Positions 42,028 through 50,778 are shown, numbered from the stretch's first letter. The stretch: 64,000 bases of DNA from Sva-07 sp963698435 (GCA_963698435.1 CAVOQV010000018.1:248001-312000); one strand, 5' to 3'. Notes: generated by a model not told the origin, from the letters alone. Made by a program: numbers and translations.

Positions 42028-42645
42028 TCAACTCGTCTGGATCAGCGCGATCGCGAGCGTCGTCAGGAAGCAGCCGATCACCGCGAGCACGTTGACCACG
42101 TCGAGGATCGGGTCGAGTCGACGCCACCAGCTCGGCCCCGGTGCCACACGGTCGAGAGCGACCTGGCGGACGTGGTGGGTCCAGCGGAGCAGGCGGAATG
42201 CCTTCGCGACCTTGTACCGGTCGCTGAGGGTTCCCCAATGTCGGTTCCAGCCCGTGCGCTGCTCGAGAACGGCATCGTGGGAGCGCGCCAGTGGGTAGGC
42301 GAGGCCCAGGGCGACCCAGCCGATCACGAGCCGGACGAGGACGGCGAGCACGACGAGGGCGAACGCCGAGAACAGGCCCGAGACCACCGTGTCCGGTGAG
42401 CTCAGTCGGACCTGGTATTCGTTGTCGACCCGCTCGATCGCGTGCACGATCCCGGCGACCGCCGACCCTCCGAAGAACATCCACCAGAAGGACTTCTTGA
42501 CGAACCACACGATCAGGAGCCGCCGTGCGTCCTTTCGCCCTGGTCCCAGGCACGCGGCGGGATCGATGCGGAGGCCGGCGCCGGGGACCGACCGTTCGAC
42601 GGGCGCCCGGGTGTCGACGTCGGGGCGGCGGTCGGTGTCGCTCAT
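42028..42645 (-). CDS. Membrane protein of unknown function
   Basis: 205 residues. The N-terminal 45 are polar, then 'LLIVWFVKKSFWWMFFGGSAVAGIV', 'GLFSAFALVVLAVLVRLVIGWVALGLAY' and C-terminal 'VVNVLAVIGCFLTTLAIALI' are membrane segments, with a charged 'YKVAKAFRLLRWTHHVRQ' loop between. I do not recognise the family. ATG 42645, 26 bases downstream of the PAC2 gene on the same strand. Confidence 0.65.
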   Translation of the reverse strand: MSDTDRRPDVDTRAPVERSVPGAGLRIDPAACLGPGRKDARRLLIVWFVKKSFWWMFFGGSAVAGIVHAIERVDNEYQVRLSSPDTVVSGLFSAFALVVLAVLVRLVIGWVALGLAYPLARSHDAVLEQRTGWNRHWGTLSDRYKVAKAFRLLRWTHHVRQVALDRVAPGPSWWRRLDPILDVVNVLAVIGCFLTTLAIALIQTS

Positions 42646-42671
42646 CGGATCGGTGTGCCGGCCGTTGCTCG

Positions 42672-43538
42672 TCAGGGCTCGTCGGGGCGTTGGTCGCGGA
42701 GGAAGTCCTCGAACGCGCTGCCGAGGTCGTCAGCGGACGGTATCTGCGATTCGGCTCGACGGTCGAACTCGGCTTCGAGCAGTTGCACGTACATCTTGAG
42801 CTGTTCGTCGTTGTCGGCGATCTCGTCGTGAACCTCGCGCCAGCTGTCGACCTGATTGCTGAAATCGGTGGTGTTGGGCACATCGAGGACATGGCTCAGA
42901 TGTCGCACCAGCGCGGAGGTCGCTTGAGGGTGCTCGGCGTTCATCAGGTAATGCGGGATACCGACGCGCAGCGACACCGACGGAATGGACCGTGCCTCCA
43001 GCTCGGCCTGCAACACTCCGACCACGCCCGTGATGCCCTGGTAGCTCGGCGCAACCAGGCCGAGCCGCCGTGCAAGATCAGCGTTGGCGGTGCTCCCGGT
43101 GACGGGTGGCGTCCGAGTGTGGGGGATCGCCTCGGCCCCGGAGCCGACGGTGACCACGGCCTCGCACCCGAGCGCTTCGGCGACCACGACGATCGCTTCG
43201 ACGTAGGTTCTCCAGTACAGATGCGGCTCGACGCCGATCAGGCCAACGACGTCGCGGTGGCCGCGGTTGCGTTGGAGGACGAACTCGTTGCTCGGCCAGA
43301 CGATCTCGCGGATGTCATCGTCGATCGAGACATGGGGGCGCTGCTGGGTGAAGTCGTAGAACGGGTCCGGATCGATCGATCCGACCGTGACGGCGTGGTC
43401 CTCGCTGATGAATGCGTTGACGGCCTGGGTCGCAGCGCTCGCAACGTCGAACCAGCCTTCGAGGCCGACGAGCATCACCGGGCGGACGAGCGCGCCGATG
43501 TCGCCGGTACCGAACTCGAGAACCTCCATCGCATCCAC
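42672..43538 (-). CDS. PAC2 family protein (proteasome assembly chaperone-like)
   Basis: 288 residues. 'PVMLVGLEGWFDVASAATQAVNAF', 'DFTQQRPHVSIDDDIREIVWP' and 'YQGITGVVGVLQAELEARSIPSVSLRVGIPHYL' are hallmarks of the actinobacterial PAC2/DUF75 family, structurally related to proteasome assembly chaperone 2. Its bacterial role is unproven. GTG 43538 or ATG 43529. Confidence 0.85.
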   Translation of the reverse strand: MDAMEVLEFGTGDIGALVRPVMLVGLEGWFDVASAATQAVNAFISEDHAVTVGSIDPDPFYDFTQQRPHVSIDDDIREIVWPSNEFVLQRNRGHRDVVGLIGVEPHLYWRTYVEAIVVVAEALGCEAVVTVGSGAEAIPHTRTPPVTGSTANADLARRLGLVAPSYQGITGVVGVLQAELEARSIPSVSLRVGIPHYLMNAEHPQATSALVRHLSHVLDVPNTTDFSNQVDSWREVHDEIADNDEQLKMYVQLLEAEFDRRAESQIPSADDLGSAFEDFLRDQRPDEP

Positions 43539-43556
43539 GCAAGCCCCGCCGCTCGG

Positions 43557-44705
43557 TCAGCTCAGTGCGTCGACCACGTGGTCGATCGATCGGGTGAGGA
43601 GCTCGACGTCGGACGGGTCGATCGCCGGGAACATGCCGATGCGCAGCTGGTTGCGACCCAGCTTGCGGTACGCATCGGTGTCGAGGATCCCGTTGGCGCG
43701 CAGTGCCTTGTTGACCGCGGCTGCGTCGATCGAGTCGTCGAGGTCGATGGTTCCGACCACGTTCGACCGTTTCGCTGCGTCGGTGACGAACGGGCTCGCC
43801 CACTCCCGCGCTTCGGCCCAGCCGTACAGCGTGCTTGCCGATGCGGCGCTCCGTCCTGCTGCGAAGTCCATGCCGCCATTGTCGAGCATCCATCGGACCT
43901 GAGCGTCGAGCAGGACCAACGTCGCGAGCGCCGGTGTGTTGTAGGTCTGGTTCTGAACGGAGTTGTCGAGCGCGATCTGCAGGTCGAGCGACGCCGGGCG
44001 CCACCGGTCGCCGGCCCCGATCGAGCGGATGCGATCAAGTGCCGCAGGCGAGCAGGCGGCCAACCACAGGCCGCCGTCGGACGCGAAGCACTTCTGTGGC
44101 GCGAAGTAGTAGACGTCGACCTCGGTGGGGTCCCAGCGCAGCCCGCCGGCAGCCGAGGTGGCGTCGACGGCCACCAACGCATCGGCCGCCGTGGTGCCAG
44201 CGGGCCGGTGCAGTTGCATCGCGACGCCGGTCGACGTCTCGTTGTGGGTCAGCGCGTAGAGGTCGATGCCTTCCTCGGCGACGGCATCGGGGTGACTGCC
44301 GGTGTCCGAGCGGACGACGGTCGGGTCACCGAGATGCGGGGCTGCAGCAGCGGCCTCCGCGAACTTCGACGAGAACTCGCCGAACACGAGGTGCTGGCTG
44401 CGCTGGTCGATCAGACCGAACGTCGCGATGTCCCAGAACACGGTCGACCCGCCGTTGCCGAGCACGATCTCCCAGCCGTCGGGCAGGCCGAACAGCTCGC
44501 TCAGGCCGGCGCGCACCGAGCCGACGAGGTTCTTCACCGTGGGCTGGCGATGCGAGGTTCCGAGGACCGAGTCGCCCGCCGCGACCACGGCGGCGAGTTG
44601 TTCGGGACGGACCTTCGACGGGCCGCATCCGAAACGCCCGTCGGCGGGAAGGAGGTCGGCAGGGATCACGATGGTTGCGGGATCGACGCTCACGGCCCCC
44701 AGCAT
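43557..44705 (-). CDS. serC: Phosphoserine aminotransferase
   Basis: About 382 residues. 'IPADLLPADGRFGCGPSKVRPEQL' is the actinobacterial SerC start; 'GNGGSTVFWDIATF' binds PLP phosphate and the Schiff-base Lys is in 'YYFAPQKCFASDGG'. It converts 3-phosphohydroxypyruvate and glutamate to phosphoserine. The start is ATG 44705 or GTG 44693. Divergent from an aspartate aminotransferase. Confidence 0.92.
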   Translation of the reverse strand: MLGAVSVDPATIVIPADLLPADGRFGCGPSKVRPEQLAAVVAAGDSVLGTSHRQPTVKNLVGSVRAGLSELFGLPDGWEIVLGNGGSTVFWDIATFGLIDQRSQHLVFGEFSSKFAEAAAAAPHLGDPTVVRSDTGSHPDAVAEEGIDLYALTHNETSTGVAMQLHRPAGTTAADALVAVDATSAAGGLRWDPTEVDVYYFAPQKCFASDGGLWLAACSPAALDRIRSIGAGDRWRPASLDLQIALDNSVQNQTYNTPALATLVLLDAQVRWMLDNGGMDFAAGRSAASASTLYGWAEAREWASPFVTDAAKRSNVVGTIDLDDSIDAAAVNKALRANGILDTDAYRKLGRNQLRIGMFPAIDPSDVELLTRSIDHVVDALS

Positions 44706-44778
44706 GGCGCAGGGATCGACGGATCCCACGGCCATTTCCTCGTTGGGATGAGGGATCGGCTGTGGCAGGCTGGCAGAC

Positions 44779-45972
44779 GTGAAGCGCACCTCCGAACGAC
44801 TCGCCGCGATCGCCCCCTCGGCCACCCTCGCCGTCGACGCCAAGGCCAAGGCGCTGCAGGCGGCCGGGGAGAACGTGATCGGCTTCGGCGCCGGCGAACC
44901 GGACTTCCCGACCCCAGCCCACATCGTCGATGCAGCCGTCGAGGCATGTCGAGATCCGAAGAACCACCGGTACACCCCCGCTGGTGGGTTGCCCGAGCTG
45001 AAGCAGGCGATCGCCGACAAGACCAAGCGCGACTCGGGCTTCGACTGCGCCGCCTCGCAGGTGCTCGTCACCAACGGCGGAAAGCACGCGGTGTACACCG
45101 CGTTCGCCGCGCTGTGCGACCCCGGCGACGAGGTCATCTGCCCGGCGCCGTACTGGACGACCTACCCCGAGGCGATCACCCTGGCTGGCGGCGTACCGGT
45201 GATCATCGACACCGACGCAGCGAGCGGCTTCCAGGTCACGATCGAGCAGCTCGACGCGGCGTACACGGAGCGGACCAAGGTGCTGCTGTTCGTGAGCCCC
45301 GACAACCCGTCGGGCTCAGTGTGCCCGCCCGAGATGGTCAAGGCCATCGGGGAGTGGGCGGTCGACAGGGGCGTCTGGGTGATCACCGACGAGATCTATG
45401 AACATCTCACCTACGGCGACAACGTGTTCGTCTCGATGCCCACGGTCGTGCCGGAACTCGCGAACCAGTGCATCATCGTCAACGGCGTCGCCAAGACCTA
45501 CGCGATGACCGGCTGGCGCGTCGGCTGGATGATCGGCCCGGACGACGTCGTCAAGGCGTCGACCAACTTCCAGAGTCACGCCACCTCGAACGTCGCGAAC
45601 GTGTCGCAGCGAGCGGCGCTCGCCGCCGTGTCGGGCTCGCTCGACGACGTCGAGATGATGCGGACCGCCTTCGCTCGCCGGGCTCAGACGATGTGGACCA
45701 AACTCAATGCGATCGACGGCGTCACCTGCCTCGAACCGCAGGGAGCGTTCTACGCCTACCCCGACCTGACCGGGCTGCTCAACCGGCCGATCGACGGCGT
45801 CACGGCGACCAGCACGCTCGAACTCGCCGACCTCGTCCTCGACAAGGCCAAGGTCGCGTTCGTGCCCGGCGAGGCGTTCGGCCTCGCCGGCTACGGCCGG
45901 TTCTCGTTCGCCCTCGGCGACGACGATCTCGTCGAGGGAATCGATCGGTTGGCTGCGCTCGTCCACGGCTGA
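44779..45972 (+). CDS. Pyridoxal-phosphate aminotransferase, aspartate aminotransferase type
   Basis: 397 residues, fold type I, class Ib. 'GAGEPDFPTPAHI', 'SPDNPSGSV', the Schiff-base Lys in 'VNGVAKTYAMTGWRVGW', and the substrate Arg in 'GYGRFSFALGDDDLVEG'. It most likely transfers amino groups between aspartate and 2-oxoglutarate; prephenate aminotransferase is a related possibility. GTG 44779. Confidence 0.9.
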   Translation: MKRTSERLAAIAPSATLAVDAKAKALQAAGENVIGFGAGEPDFPTPAHIVDAAVEACRDPKNHRYTPAGGLPELKQAIADKTKRDSGFDCAASQVLVTNGGKHAVYTAFAALCDPGDEVICPAPYWTTYPEAITLAGGVPVIIDTDAASGFQVTIEQLDAAYTERTKVLLFVSPDNPSGSVCPPEMVKAIGEWAVDRGVWVITDEIYEHLTYGDNVFVSMPTVVPELANQCIIVNGVAKTYAMTGWRVGWMIGPDDVVKASTNFQSHATSNVANVSQRAALAAVSGSLDDVEMMRTAFARRAQTMWTKLNAIDGVTCLEPQGAFYAYPDLTGLLNRPIDGVTATSTLELADLVLDKAKVAFVPGEAFGLAGYGRFSFALGDDDLVEGIDRLAALVHG

Positions 45973-46293
45973 GTTGGCCAGAGCGGTGAGGTCCGTGGGC
46001 GCAGCCCGCGCCAGCCGCTGCCGGCCGCTGTGCCGGAAGGTGTCGAACTGCTGAGCTGGCGCTGACCGAGTCGGGATCGCCGCGGCATGTCCCTGACGGG
46101 TACGTCGGGGATTCCCCGTCGCATTCGATGGCCGGCACGGCCCGGCGACGACGAACACGGTCGACGTCGCTGAGCGTTGCGCTGCAGCCACTTCACGCGT
46201 TCGCTCGTCTGGTTTCCGTCAAGTCCTCCCGTGCGGCCGGCCGATTCCGACCCCCTCGCGGTCACACAGAGTGGTCGGTATGTCCCCTCCGCG
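45973..46293. other. Gene-free stretch after the aminotransferase
   Basis: No frame here resembles a protein, and no convincing terminator or RNA is visible. The stretch ends at the promoter of the micro-ORF locus. Confidence 0.5.
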
Positions 46294-46322
46294 TTGACGT
46301 CGACCGAATCTCAAGCTATTCT
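46294..46322 (+). promoter_or_regulatory. Sigma-70-type promoter of the Trp-rich micro-ORF locus
   Basis: TTGACG (46294-46299), 17 bases, TATTCT (46317-46322), one of the best promoter matches in the window. RNA would begin near 46329, leaving about 83 bases before the first micro-ORF. A small CGCTC/GAGCG hairpin (46377-46391) lies in that leader. Confidence 0.7.
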
Positions 46323-46411
46323 CTGGCCCTCATCAAGGATTTGTCTGACGCTCGCGGCAGCCAGTCCAACCACATTCGCTCCCACTGAGCGTGTCGAAAC
46401 AGGAGTTCAAC

Positions 46412-46480
46412 ATGGCAATCGCCGCCGCAACTCAGTCCCAGGTCAACGGTGCCTCGTGGTGGGGTGCGTCATGGTGGTGA
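46412..46480 (+). CDS. Trp-rich micro-ORF 1 (22 residues, ends ASWW)
   Basis: Starts MAIAAATQSQVN and ends GASWWGASWW, then TGA. AGGAG stands six bases before the ATG (46401-46405), the correct distance for translation, and a promoter lies 90 bases upstream. No family recognised. Four of the last ten residues are Trp in two WW pairs. It overlaps micro-ORF 2 through ATGGTGGTGA. It may be a leader peptide, a peptide precursor or a membrane-active small protein. Confidence 0.7.
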   Translation: MAIAAATQSQVNGASWWGASWW

Positions 46481-46538
46481 CCTCCGGCGCCTCGTGGTGG
46501 GGTGCGTCATGGTGGTGACCTCCGGCGCCTCGTGGTGG
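46451..46538 (+). repeat. 38-bp tandem repeat (2.3 copies) that creates the micro-ORFs
   Basis: Unit at 46451-46488 repeats exactly at 46489-46526, followed by the first 12 bases of a third copy (46527-46538). The unit starts GCCTCGTGGTGGGGTGCGTC and contains ATGGTGGTGA. As 38 is not a multiple of three, each copy shifts the frame, yet each copy brings its own ATG that restores the GASWW reading. Confidence 0.95.
46471..46518 (+). CDS. Trp-rich micro-ORF 2 (15 residues, ends ASWW)
   Basis: MVVTSGASWWGASWW, stop TGA at 46516-46518. The ATG lies inside the last codons of micro-ORF 1 (ATGGTGGTGA), so it could be started by a ribosome ending there. The only upstream purine stretch is GGTGGGGTG. 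Encoded by copy 2 of the tandem repeat. Confidence 0.55.
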   Translation: MVVTSGASWWGASWW

Positions 46539-46541
46539 TGA
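46509..46541 (+). CDS. Trp-rich micro-ORF 3 (10 residues, ends ASWW)
   Basis: MVVTSGASWW, stop TGA at 46539-46541. It overlaps micro-ORF 2 by the same ATGGTGGTGA. Shortest of the series, consistent with loss of one GASWW module. 80 bases before the GGDEF-EAL start; a CCGACG/CGTCGG hairpin at 46557-46578 without T-run lies in between. Confidence 0.5.
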   Translation: MVVTSGASWW

Positions 46542-46621
46542 CTCAAGGTCTCCGATCCGACGGCCGATAGATCGTCGGGAGCGCTCACATCGCGGACGTT
46601 CCTTTCACGAGGAGCGGGCCG

Positions 46622-49228
46622 TTGGGCGAGACACTTCCGGAATCGGAAACTCAAGAACCGGGGAGCCACATCGCTGAGCCGCGGGCGCGGCACGCTCGGT
46701 GGGGCCCGAGCACCGACGTGGCGATGCTGTCCGTGCTGCTGCTGCTCGCTGGCGGTGCCCTCTGGCTGACACTGCCCGACGCCGTCGATTCCACGAAGTC
46801 GTCGACGCTGCCGGTCTTCGCGGCGGTCGCCATCGGTTTCGCGCTCGCCGAGTACAGCGTCTTTCGCTTCCTGTTTCGCCGCGAGTCGATTGCCTTCTCG
46901 CTGTCGGAGATCCCACTCGCGTTCTGTCTGGTCTGGTTGGCGCCCGGGCCGGGGTTGTTGGCCCGAGCGATCGGCACGTTGCCGGTCATCGTTGCGCTGC
47001 GTCGCACTCCCGCATACAAGCTGCTCTTCAATGTGGCGAACTATGCGTTCGAACTCCTGTTGGCCTACGTGGTCTTTCGGGGTTTTCTGGGGCTCTGGGG
47101 TGAAGCCGACACGCAAGTCGTCGTCGCCGTCATCCTCGCGACCGGCATCAGCGGGATCGTGTCGTCGATTCTCGTCTCGGTGGCGATCTCCCGTTTCGAA
47201 GGCGACCTGTGGGGTCGAATCCTCACCGAACTCCGCTTGGCGTGGTGGTTGTTCCTCGTCAATGCCACGCTCGCCGGCATGGTGCTCGGTCTGGCACTGA
47301 TCTCGCCGTGGCTCGTCCTGCTCGCCGTCTTGCCGGTTGGCTTGCTGTGGTACGTCATCAAGGCGTACGGCCTGATCGACCAGCGTCTCCGCGACCTCGA
47401 CGCCGTCCACGGATTCACGGGTCGCGTCGGGCAGTCGCTCGTTCCCGACGAGATCGGACGCGCTGCGGTCGTCGAGGCAGCAGGGGTGCTGCGTTCCGAC
47501 GGTGTCGCACTGGTGTTCTTCGACCACGGCGATGCCGTGACACGACAGGTTCACGGCGAGATCGGCGTCGAGTTGCCGAGCCGCCCCGACGACCCGGCGT
47601 GGGCCGACTATCTGCGATCGGAGGTGCCGCTCAAGGTGAGCGGCACGGAACTCGACTGCCTTCGGTCGGGCAACGCCGAGCTCAAGGAGATCATGGTCGC
47701 CCCGGTTCGCGACGAGTCCGGGGCGTTCGGCGTGATGGTCGTGGCAGGACGAACCGGCGTCGCCCGTCGCTTCGACGAAGCCGACCTCGTCCGCCTGCAG
47801 AACCTCACCGAGCAGCTCACCACCAGCCTGCGCAAGGGCATGCTCCACCAACGCATCGAGCGCGAAGCGCGACAGGACGGACTGACCGGGTTGCCGAACC
47901 GCGTCTCGTTCGAGCGTTCCCTCGTGGACATCGCAGAGAATCGCCCCGTCGATCGGATGCTCTTCGTGGTGATGCTCGACCTCGACCGGTTCAAGGAGGT
48001 CAACGACACCCTCGGGCATCACGCCGGTGACCAGCTGCTCATCGAGGCTGCCGAGCGAATGAGTCGCCTCCTCGCTCCGGGTGACGTCCTGGCGCGCCTC
48101 GCCGGCGACGAATTCGCCATCGTCGGACAACGACGCAACCGCGAGGAGATGCTCGAACTCGCGTGGGCGTGTGTGCGCGACGTCGGCCGACCGATCACGC
48201 TCGACGGTCTCGAGATCGTCGTCACCGCGAGCGCCGGTCTCGCAGTCGTGGACGAAGACGTGGAAGAGGGCGCTCCGCTTCGCTACGCGGACATTGCGAT
48301 GTTCAATGCGAAGACGCAGCGTCTCGGCGTGGAGGTGTACCGCGACGAGATCGATCGTCGCACGCCGGCGCGGCTCTCCATGCTCGGTGACCTTCGTTCG
48401 GCCATCGAGGAGGAGCAGCTCCACCTGCACCTCCAGCCGAAGCTCGACCTCAACACCGGCACCGTGGTGGGAGCCGAAGCTCTCGTCCGCTGGACCCACC
48501 CGATCCGCGGCATCGTGCCACCGGCGCAATTCGTGCGCGTCGCCGAGGACACCGGTTTGATCAAGCAGCTCACCGACCTGATGTTGCACCGCGGGATCTC
48601 GACGCTGAGCGACATCCACAGCCGCGGGTACCACCTCGGTCTGTCGGTCAACCTGTCGACTCACGACCTGCTCGACCGTCGTCTCGCCGACCGGGTGCAA
48701 CAGCATCTGGCCGTCAACGATGTCGATCCCGCCATGTTGACCCTGGAGATCACCGAGTCGTCGTTGTTGATCGACGCGCCCCGAGCGCGTGCGACGATCA
48801 ACGAGCTGCACGAGGTCGGCGTGTCGCTGTCGATCGACGACTTCGGGACGGGCTACTCGTCGTTGAGCTACCTGCGTCGACTCCCGGTCGGCGAGCTCAA
48901 GATCGACCAGAGCTTCGTCGCCAACGTTCTGCTCGACGAGCAGGACGAGGTCATCGTGCGCTCGACCATCGACCTCGGGCACAACCTCGGTCTGGTGGTC
49001 GTCGCTGAAGGGGTCGAGAACAACGAGGTGCTCGAGCGGCTCCGCGCGCTCGGATGCGACGTCGCGCAGGGCTACTGCATCTCCCGCCCGCTCGCACCCG
49101 GCCACTTCCTGTCCTGGCTCGCCACGACGGGTCACCCCAGCCGCAAGGCCGACCCGCTCGACTTCTCCCGTTGGGTCGATGCCGGTCCGGTGCAGACGGT
49201 TCAGATCTCGGATCCGGCTCTCGACTGA
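46622..49228 (+). CDS. Membrane-anchored GGDEF-EAL protein (c-di-GMP turnover)
   Basis: 868 residues. About eight N-terminal hydrophobic segments (to about residue 255), a GAF-like region (about 260-410), a GGDEF domain with site AGDEF at about 494 and no RxxD inhibitory site, then an EAL domain: EAL at about 619, 'LEITESSLL', 'DDFGTGYSSLSYLRRLP' at about 739, 'KIDQSFV'. The EAL half has all catalytic residues; the cyclase half may be weak or regulatory. TTG 46622 is supported by GAGGAG seven bases upstream. Probably co-transcribed with the micro-ORFs. Confidence 0.9.
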   Translation: MGETLPESETQEPGSHIAEPRARHARWGPSTDVAMLSVLLLLAGGALWLTLPDAVDSTKSSTLPVFAAVAIGFALAEYSVFRFLFRRESIAFSLSEIPLAFCLVWLAPGPGLLARAIGTLPVIVALRRTPAYKLLFNVANYAFELLLAYVVFRGFLGLWGEADTQVVVAVILATGISGIVSSILVSVAISRFEGDLWGRILTELRLAWWLFLVNATLAGMVLGLALISPWLVLLAVLPVGLLWYVIKAYGLIDQRLRDLDAVHGFTGRVGQSLVPDEIGRAAVVEAAGVLRSDGVALVFFDHGDAVTRQVHGEIGVELPSRPDDPAWADYLRSEVPLKVSGTELDCLRSGNAELKEIMVAPVRDESGAFGVMVVAGRTGVARRFDEADLVRLQNLTEQLTTSLRKGMLHQRIEREARQDGLTGLPNRVSFERSLVDIAENRPVDRMLFVVMLDLDRFKEVNDTLGHHAGDQLLIEAAERMSRLLAPGDVLARLAGDEFAIVGQRRNREEMLELAWACVRDVGRPITLDGLEIVVTASAGLAVVDEDVEEGAPLRYADIAMFNAKTQRLGVEVYRDEIDRRTPARLSMLGDLRSAIEEEQLHLHLQPKLDLNTGTVVGAEALVRWTHPIRGIVPPAQFVRVAEDTGLIKQLTDLMLHRGISTLSDIHSRGYHLGLSVNLSTHDLLDRRLADRVQQHLAVNDVDPAMLTLEITESSLLIDAPRARATINELHEVGVSLSIDDFGTGYSSLSYLRRLPVGELKIDQSFVANVLLDEQDEVIVRSTIDLGHNLGLVVVAEGVENNEVLERLRALGCDVAQGYCISRPLAPGHFLSWLATTGHPSRKADPLDFSRWVDAGPVQTVQISDPALD

Positions 49229-49293
49229 CGCCCGCAGTGAGTCGGACCCTTCGGCCCTGCCGATGAGGACGTCTCGTCGGGGATACTGGAGGT

Positions 49294-50193
49294 GTGAGCC
49301 AGCGACTTCCGCTTCAGCACGTGTCCATTCACGGTCACCCGGTCGGGTATCGCCGCGGCGGCAGCGGCGAGAAGATCCTCCTGATCCATGGGCTGGCGGG
49401 CAGCTCCAAGACGTGGGACGACGTGATCCCGCTGCTCACGCCGCATGCCGACGTGATCGCGGTCGATCTGCTCGGCCACGGCGAATCAGCGAAACCGACC
49501 GGGGACTACTCGCTCGGCGCGTTCGCGAGCGGACTGCGCGACTTCCTGTCGATCCTGGGAATCGACAGCGTCACCATCGTCGGCCACTCGTTCGGTGGGG
49601 GAGTGGCCATGCAGCTCGCCTACCAACATCCACATCTGGTCGACCGGCTGGTGCTGGTGGGCAGTGGCGGCCTGGGACGGGAAGTGTCGTGGCTGCTGCG
49701 CCTGCTGACCCTGCCGGGCGCCGAGTACGTCATGCCCATCGCGTTCCCGAAGCCGATCGTCGACCGGGCGACCGACGTCGGCCGGCAGCTCGGCCGTCGC
49801 AACATCCGTTCACCGAAGCTTGCCGAGATGTGGCGGGCCTACAGCTCGTTGGCGGGTGCGACGAACCGCAAGGCGTTCGTGCGCACGATGCGTGGCGTGA
49901 TCGAACCGACGGGTCAGACCGTCAACGCCAGTGACCGTCTGTACCTCGCTGCGCATGTACCGACGATGATCGTGTGGGGTGACCAGGACGGCATCATCCC
50001 GGTGGAGCATGGGCGCGCAGCGCACGAACTGATTCCGACGAGTCGACTCGAGATCATCGAGGGCGTCGGGCACTTCCCCCACGTGGAGCAGCCGGACACC
50101 TTCGCCAACCTGCTCGTCGACTTCGTGGAGAGCACCGAACCCGCGTCGACCCGTCATGAGGCCCTTCGCGAGGTGTTGCTCGAGGGTTCCTGA
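49294..50193 (+). CDS. Alpha/beta hydrolase
   Basis: 299 residues. 'ILLIHGLAGSSKTWDDVIPLL', nucleophile in 'VGHSFGGGVAMQLAY', acid in 'VWGDQDGIIPVEHG', and His in 'VGHFPHVEQP' form a standard catalytic triad. The fold matches epoxide hydrolase/haloperoxidase-like enzymes; substrate unknown. GTG 49294. Confidence 0.88.
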   Translation: MSQRLPLQHVSIHGHPVGYRRGGSGEKILLIHGLAGSSKTWDDVIPLLTPHADVIAVDLLGHGESAKPTGDYSLGAFASGLRDFLSILGIDSVTIVGHSFGGGVAMQLAYQHPHLVDRLVLVGSGGLGREVSWLLRLLTLPGAEYVMPIAFPKPIVDRATDVGRQLGRRNIRSPKLAEMWRAYSSLAGATNRKAFVRTMRGVIEPTGQTVNASDRLYLAAHVPTMIVWGDQDGIIPVEHGRAAHELIPTSRLEIIEGVGHFPHVEQPDTFANLLVDFVESTEPASTRHEALREVLLEGS

Positions 50194-50208
50194 CCCGCCG
50201 GACCGTGT

Positions 50209-50778
50209 TCAGAGGCGCCGGACCACGACGTGCGCGACGCCGTCGCCTTCGACGTGATGAAGGACTTCACAGCGCTCGTCGGCACCGAACGCGGTCGACA
50301 ACTCCCCGGCGGGGGCGTGAAAGGAGCCCGGTTCAGGGGTCCCGACGACCGACAGCACGGTGACGATCGCCAGGCCGCCGGCGCTGAGTCGTCCGACCAT
50401 GGGCGCGTAGAGCCGAGGGTCGCGAAACCGCTGGCACACGACCAGGTCCAGGTCGCGGAGGTCGTCTGGCAGTCCGTCGTCGAGATCGACGATGCGGGCA
50501 TCGACGCGACCAGCCGACCCAGCGGCTGCGGAGGCGGCCCGCAGCCGCTCGATCGCCACGCTCGAGATGTCGAGGGCGGTGACGTCGAGTCCTCGTTCGG
50601 CGAGCCAGAGCGTCACGGTCCCGGGCCCGCTGGCGATGTCGACGCATCGGCCGGCCGAAGCCAGCAGCAAGGCGACGTCGGGCCAGTGCCCGAAGGCCTC
50701 GGGTGGTCGAGCGGTGACCGCTGACGTCGTCGCATGGCGCTCGTTCCATCGTGGTCCGTCGTCCCGCACGCGTCCCAT
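50209..50778 (-). CDS. Class I SAM-dependent methyltransferase
   Basis: 189 residues. SAM motif I 'CVDIASGPGTVTLWLAERG', motif 'VTALDISSVAIERLRAA', 'LDLVVCQRFRDPRLY' as the post-II strand. It resembles TehB-like small methyltransferases, but the substrate cannot be told. ATG 50778. Convergent with the hydrolase. Confidence 0.8.
   Translation of the reverse strand: MGRVRDDGPRWNERHATTSAVTARPPEAFGHWPDVALLLASAGRCVDIASGPGTVTLWLAERGLDVTALDISSVAIERLRAASAAAGSAGRVDARIVDLDDGLPDDLRDLDLVVCQRFRDPRLYAPMVGRLSAGGLAIVTVLSVVGTPEPGSFHAPAGELSTAFGADERCEVLHHVEGDGVAHVVVRRL

Noticed and set aside
42525..45401. 958-codon open frame on the plus strand
   Set aside because: Covers three well-identified minus-strand genes (PAC2, serC and a membrane protein) and no domain is visible; a high-GC shadow.
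46177..46518. 113-codon frame ending in SGASWWGASWW
   Set aside because: The upstream part crosses the promoter and leader and is not protein-like; micro-ORF 2 starts at the internal ATG 46471.
46412..46541. Classical trp operon attenuator
   Set aside because: Trp codon pairs fit, but no trp genes follow and no terminator with a T-run is present; a Trp-sensing role remains only a hypothesis in the findings.
46469..49135. 888-codon open frame on the minus strand
   Set aside because: Lies opposite the GGDEF-EAL gene; its residues are the Arg/Asp/Val-rich mirror of high-GC codons and show no domain.
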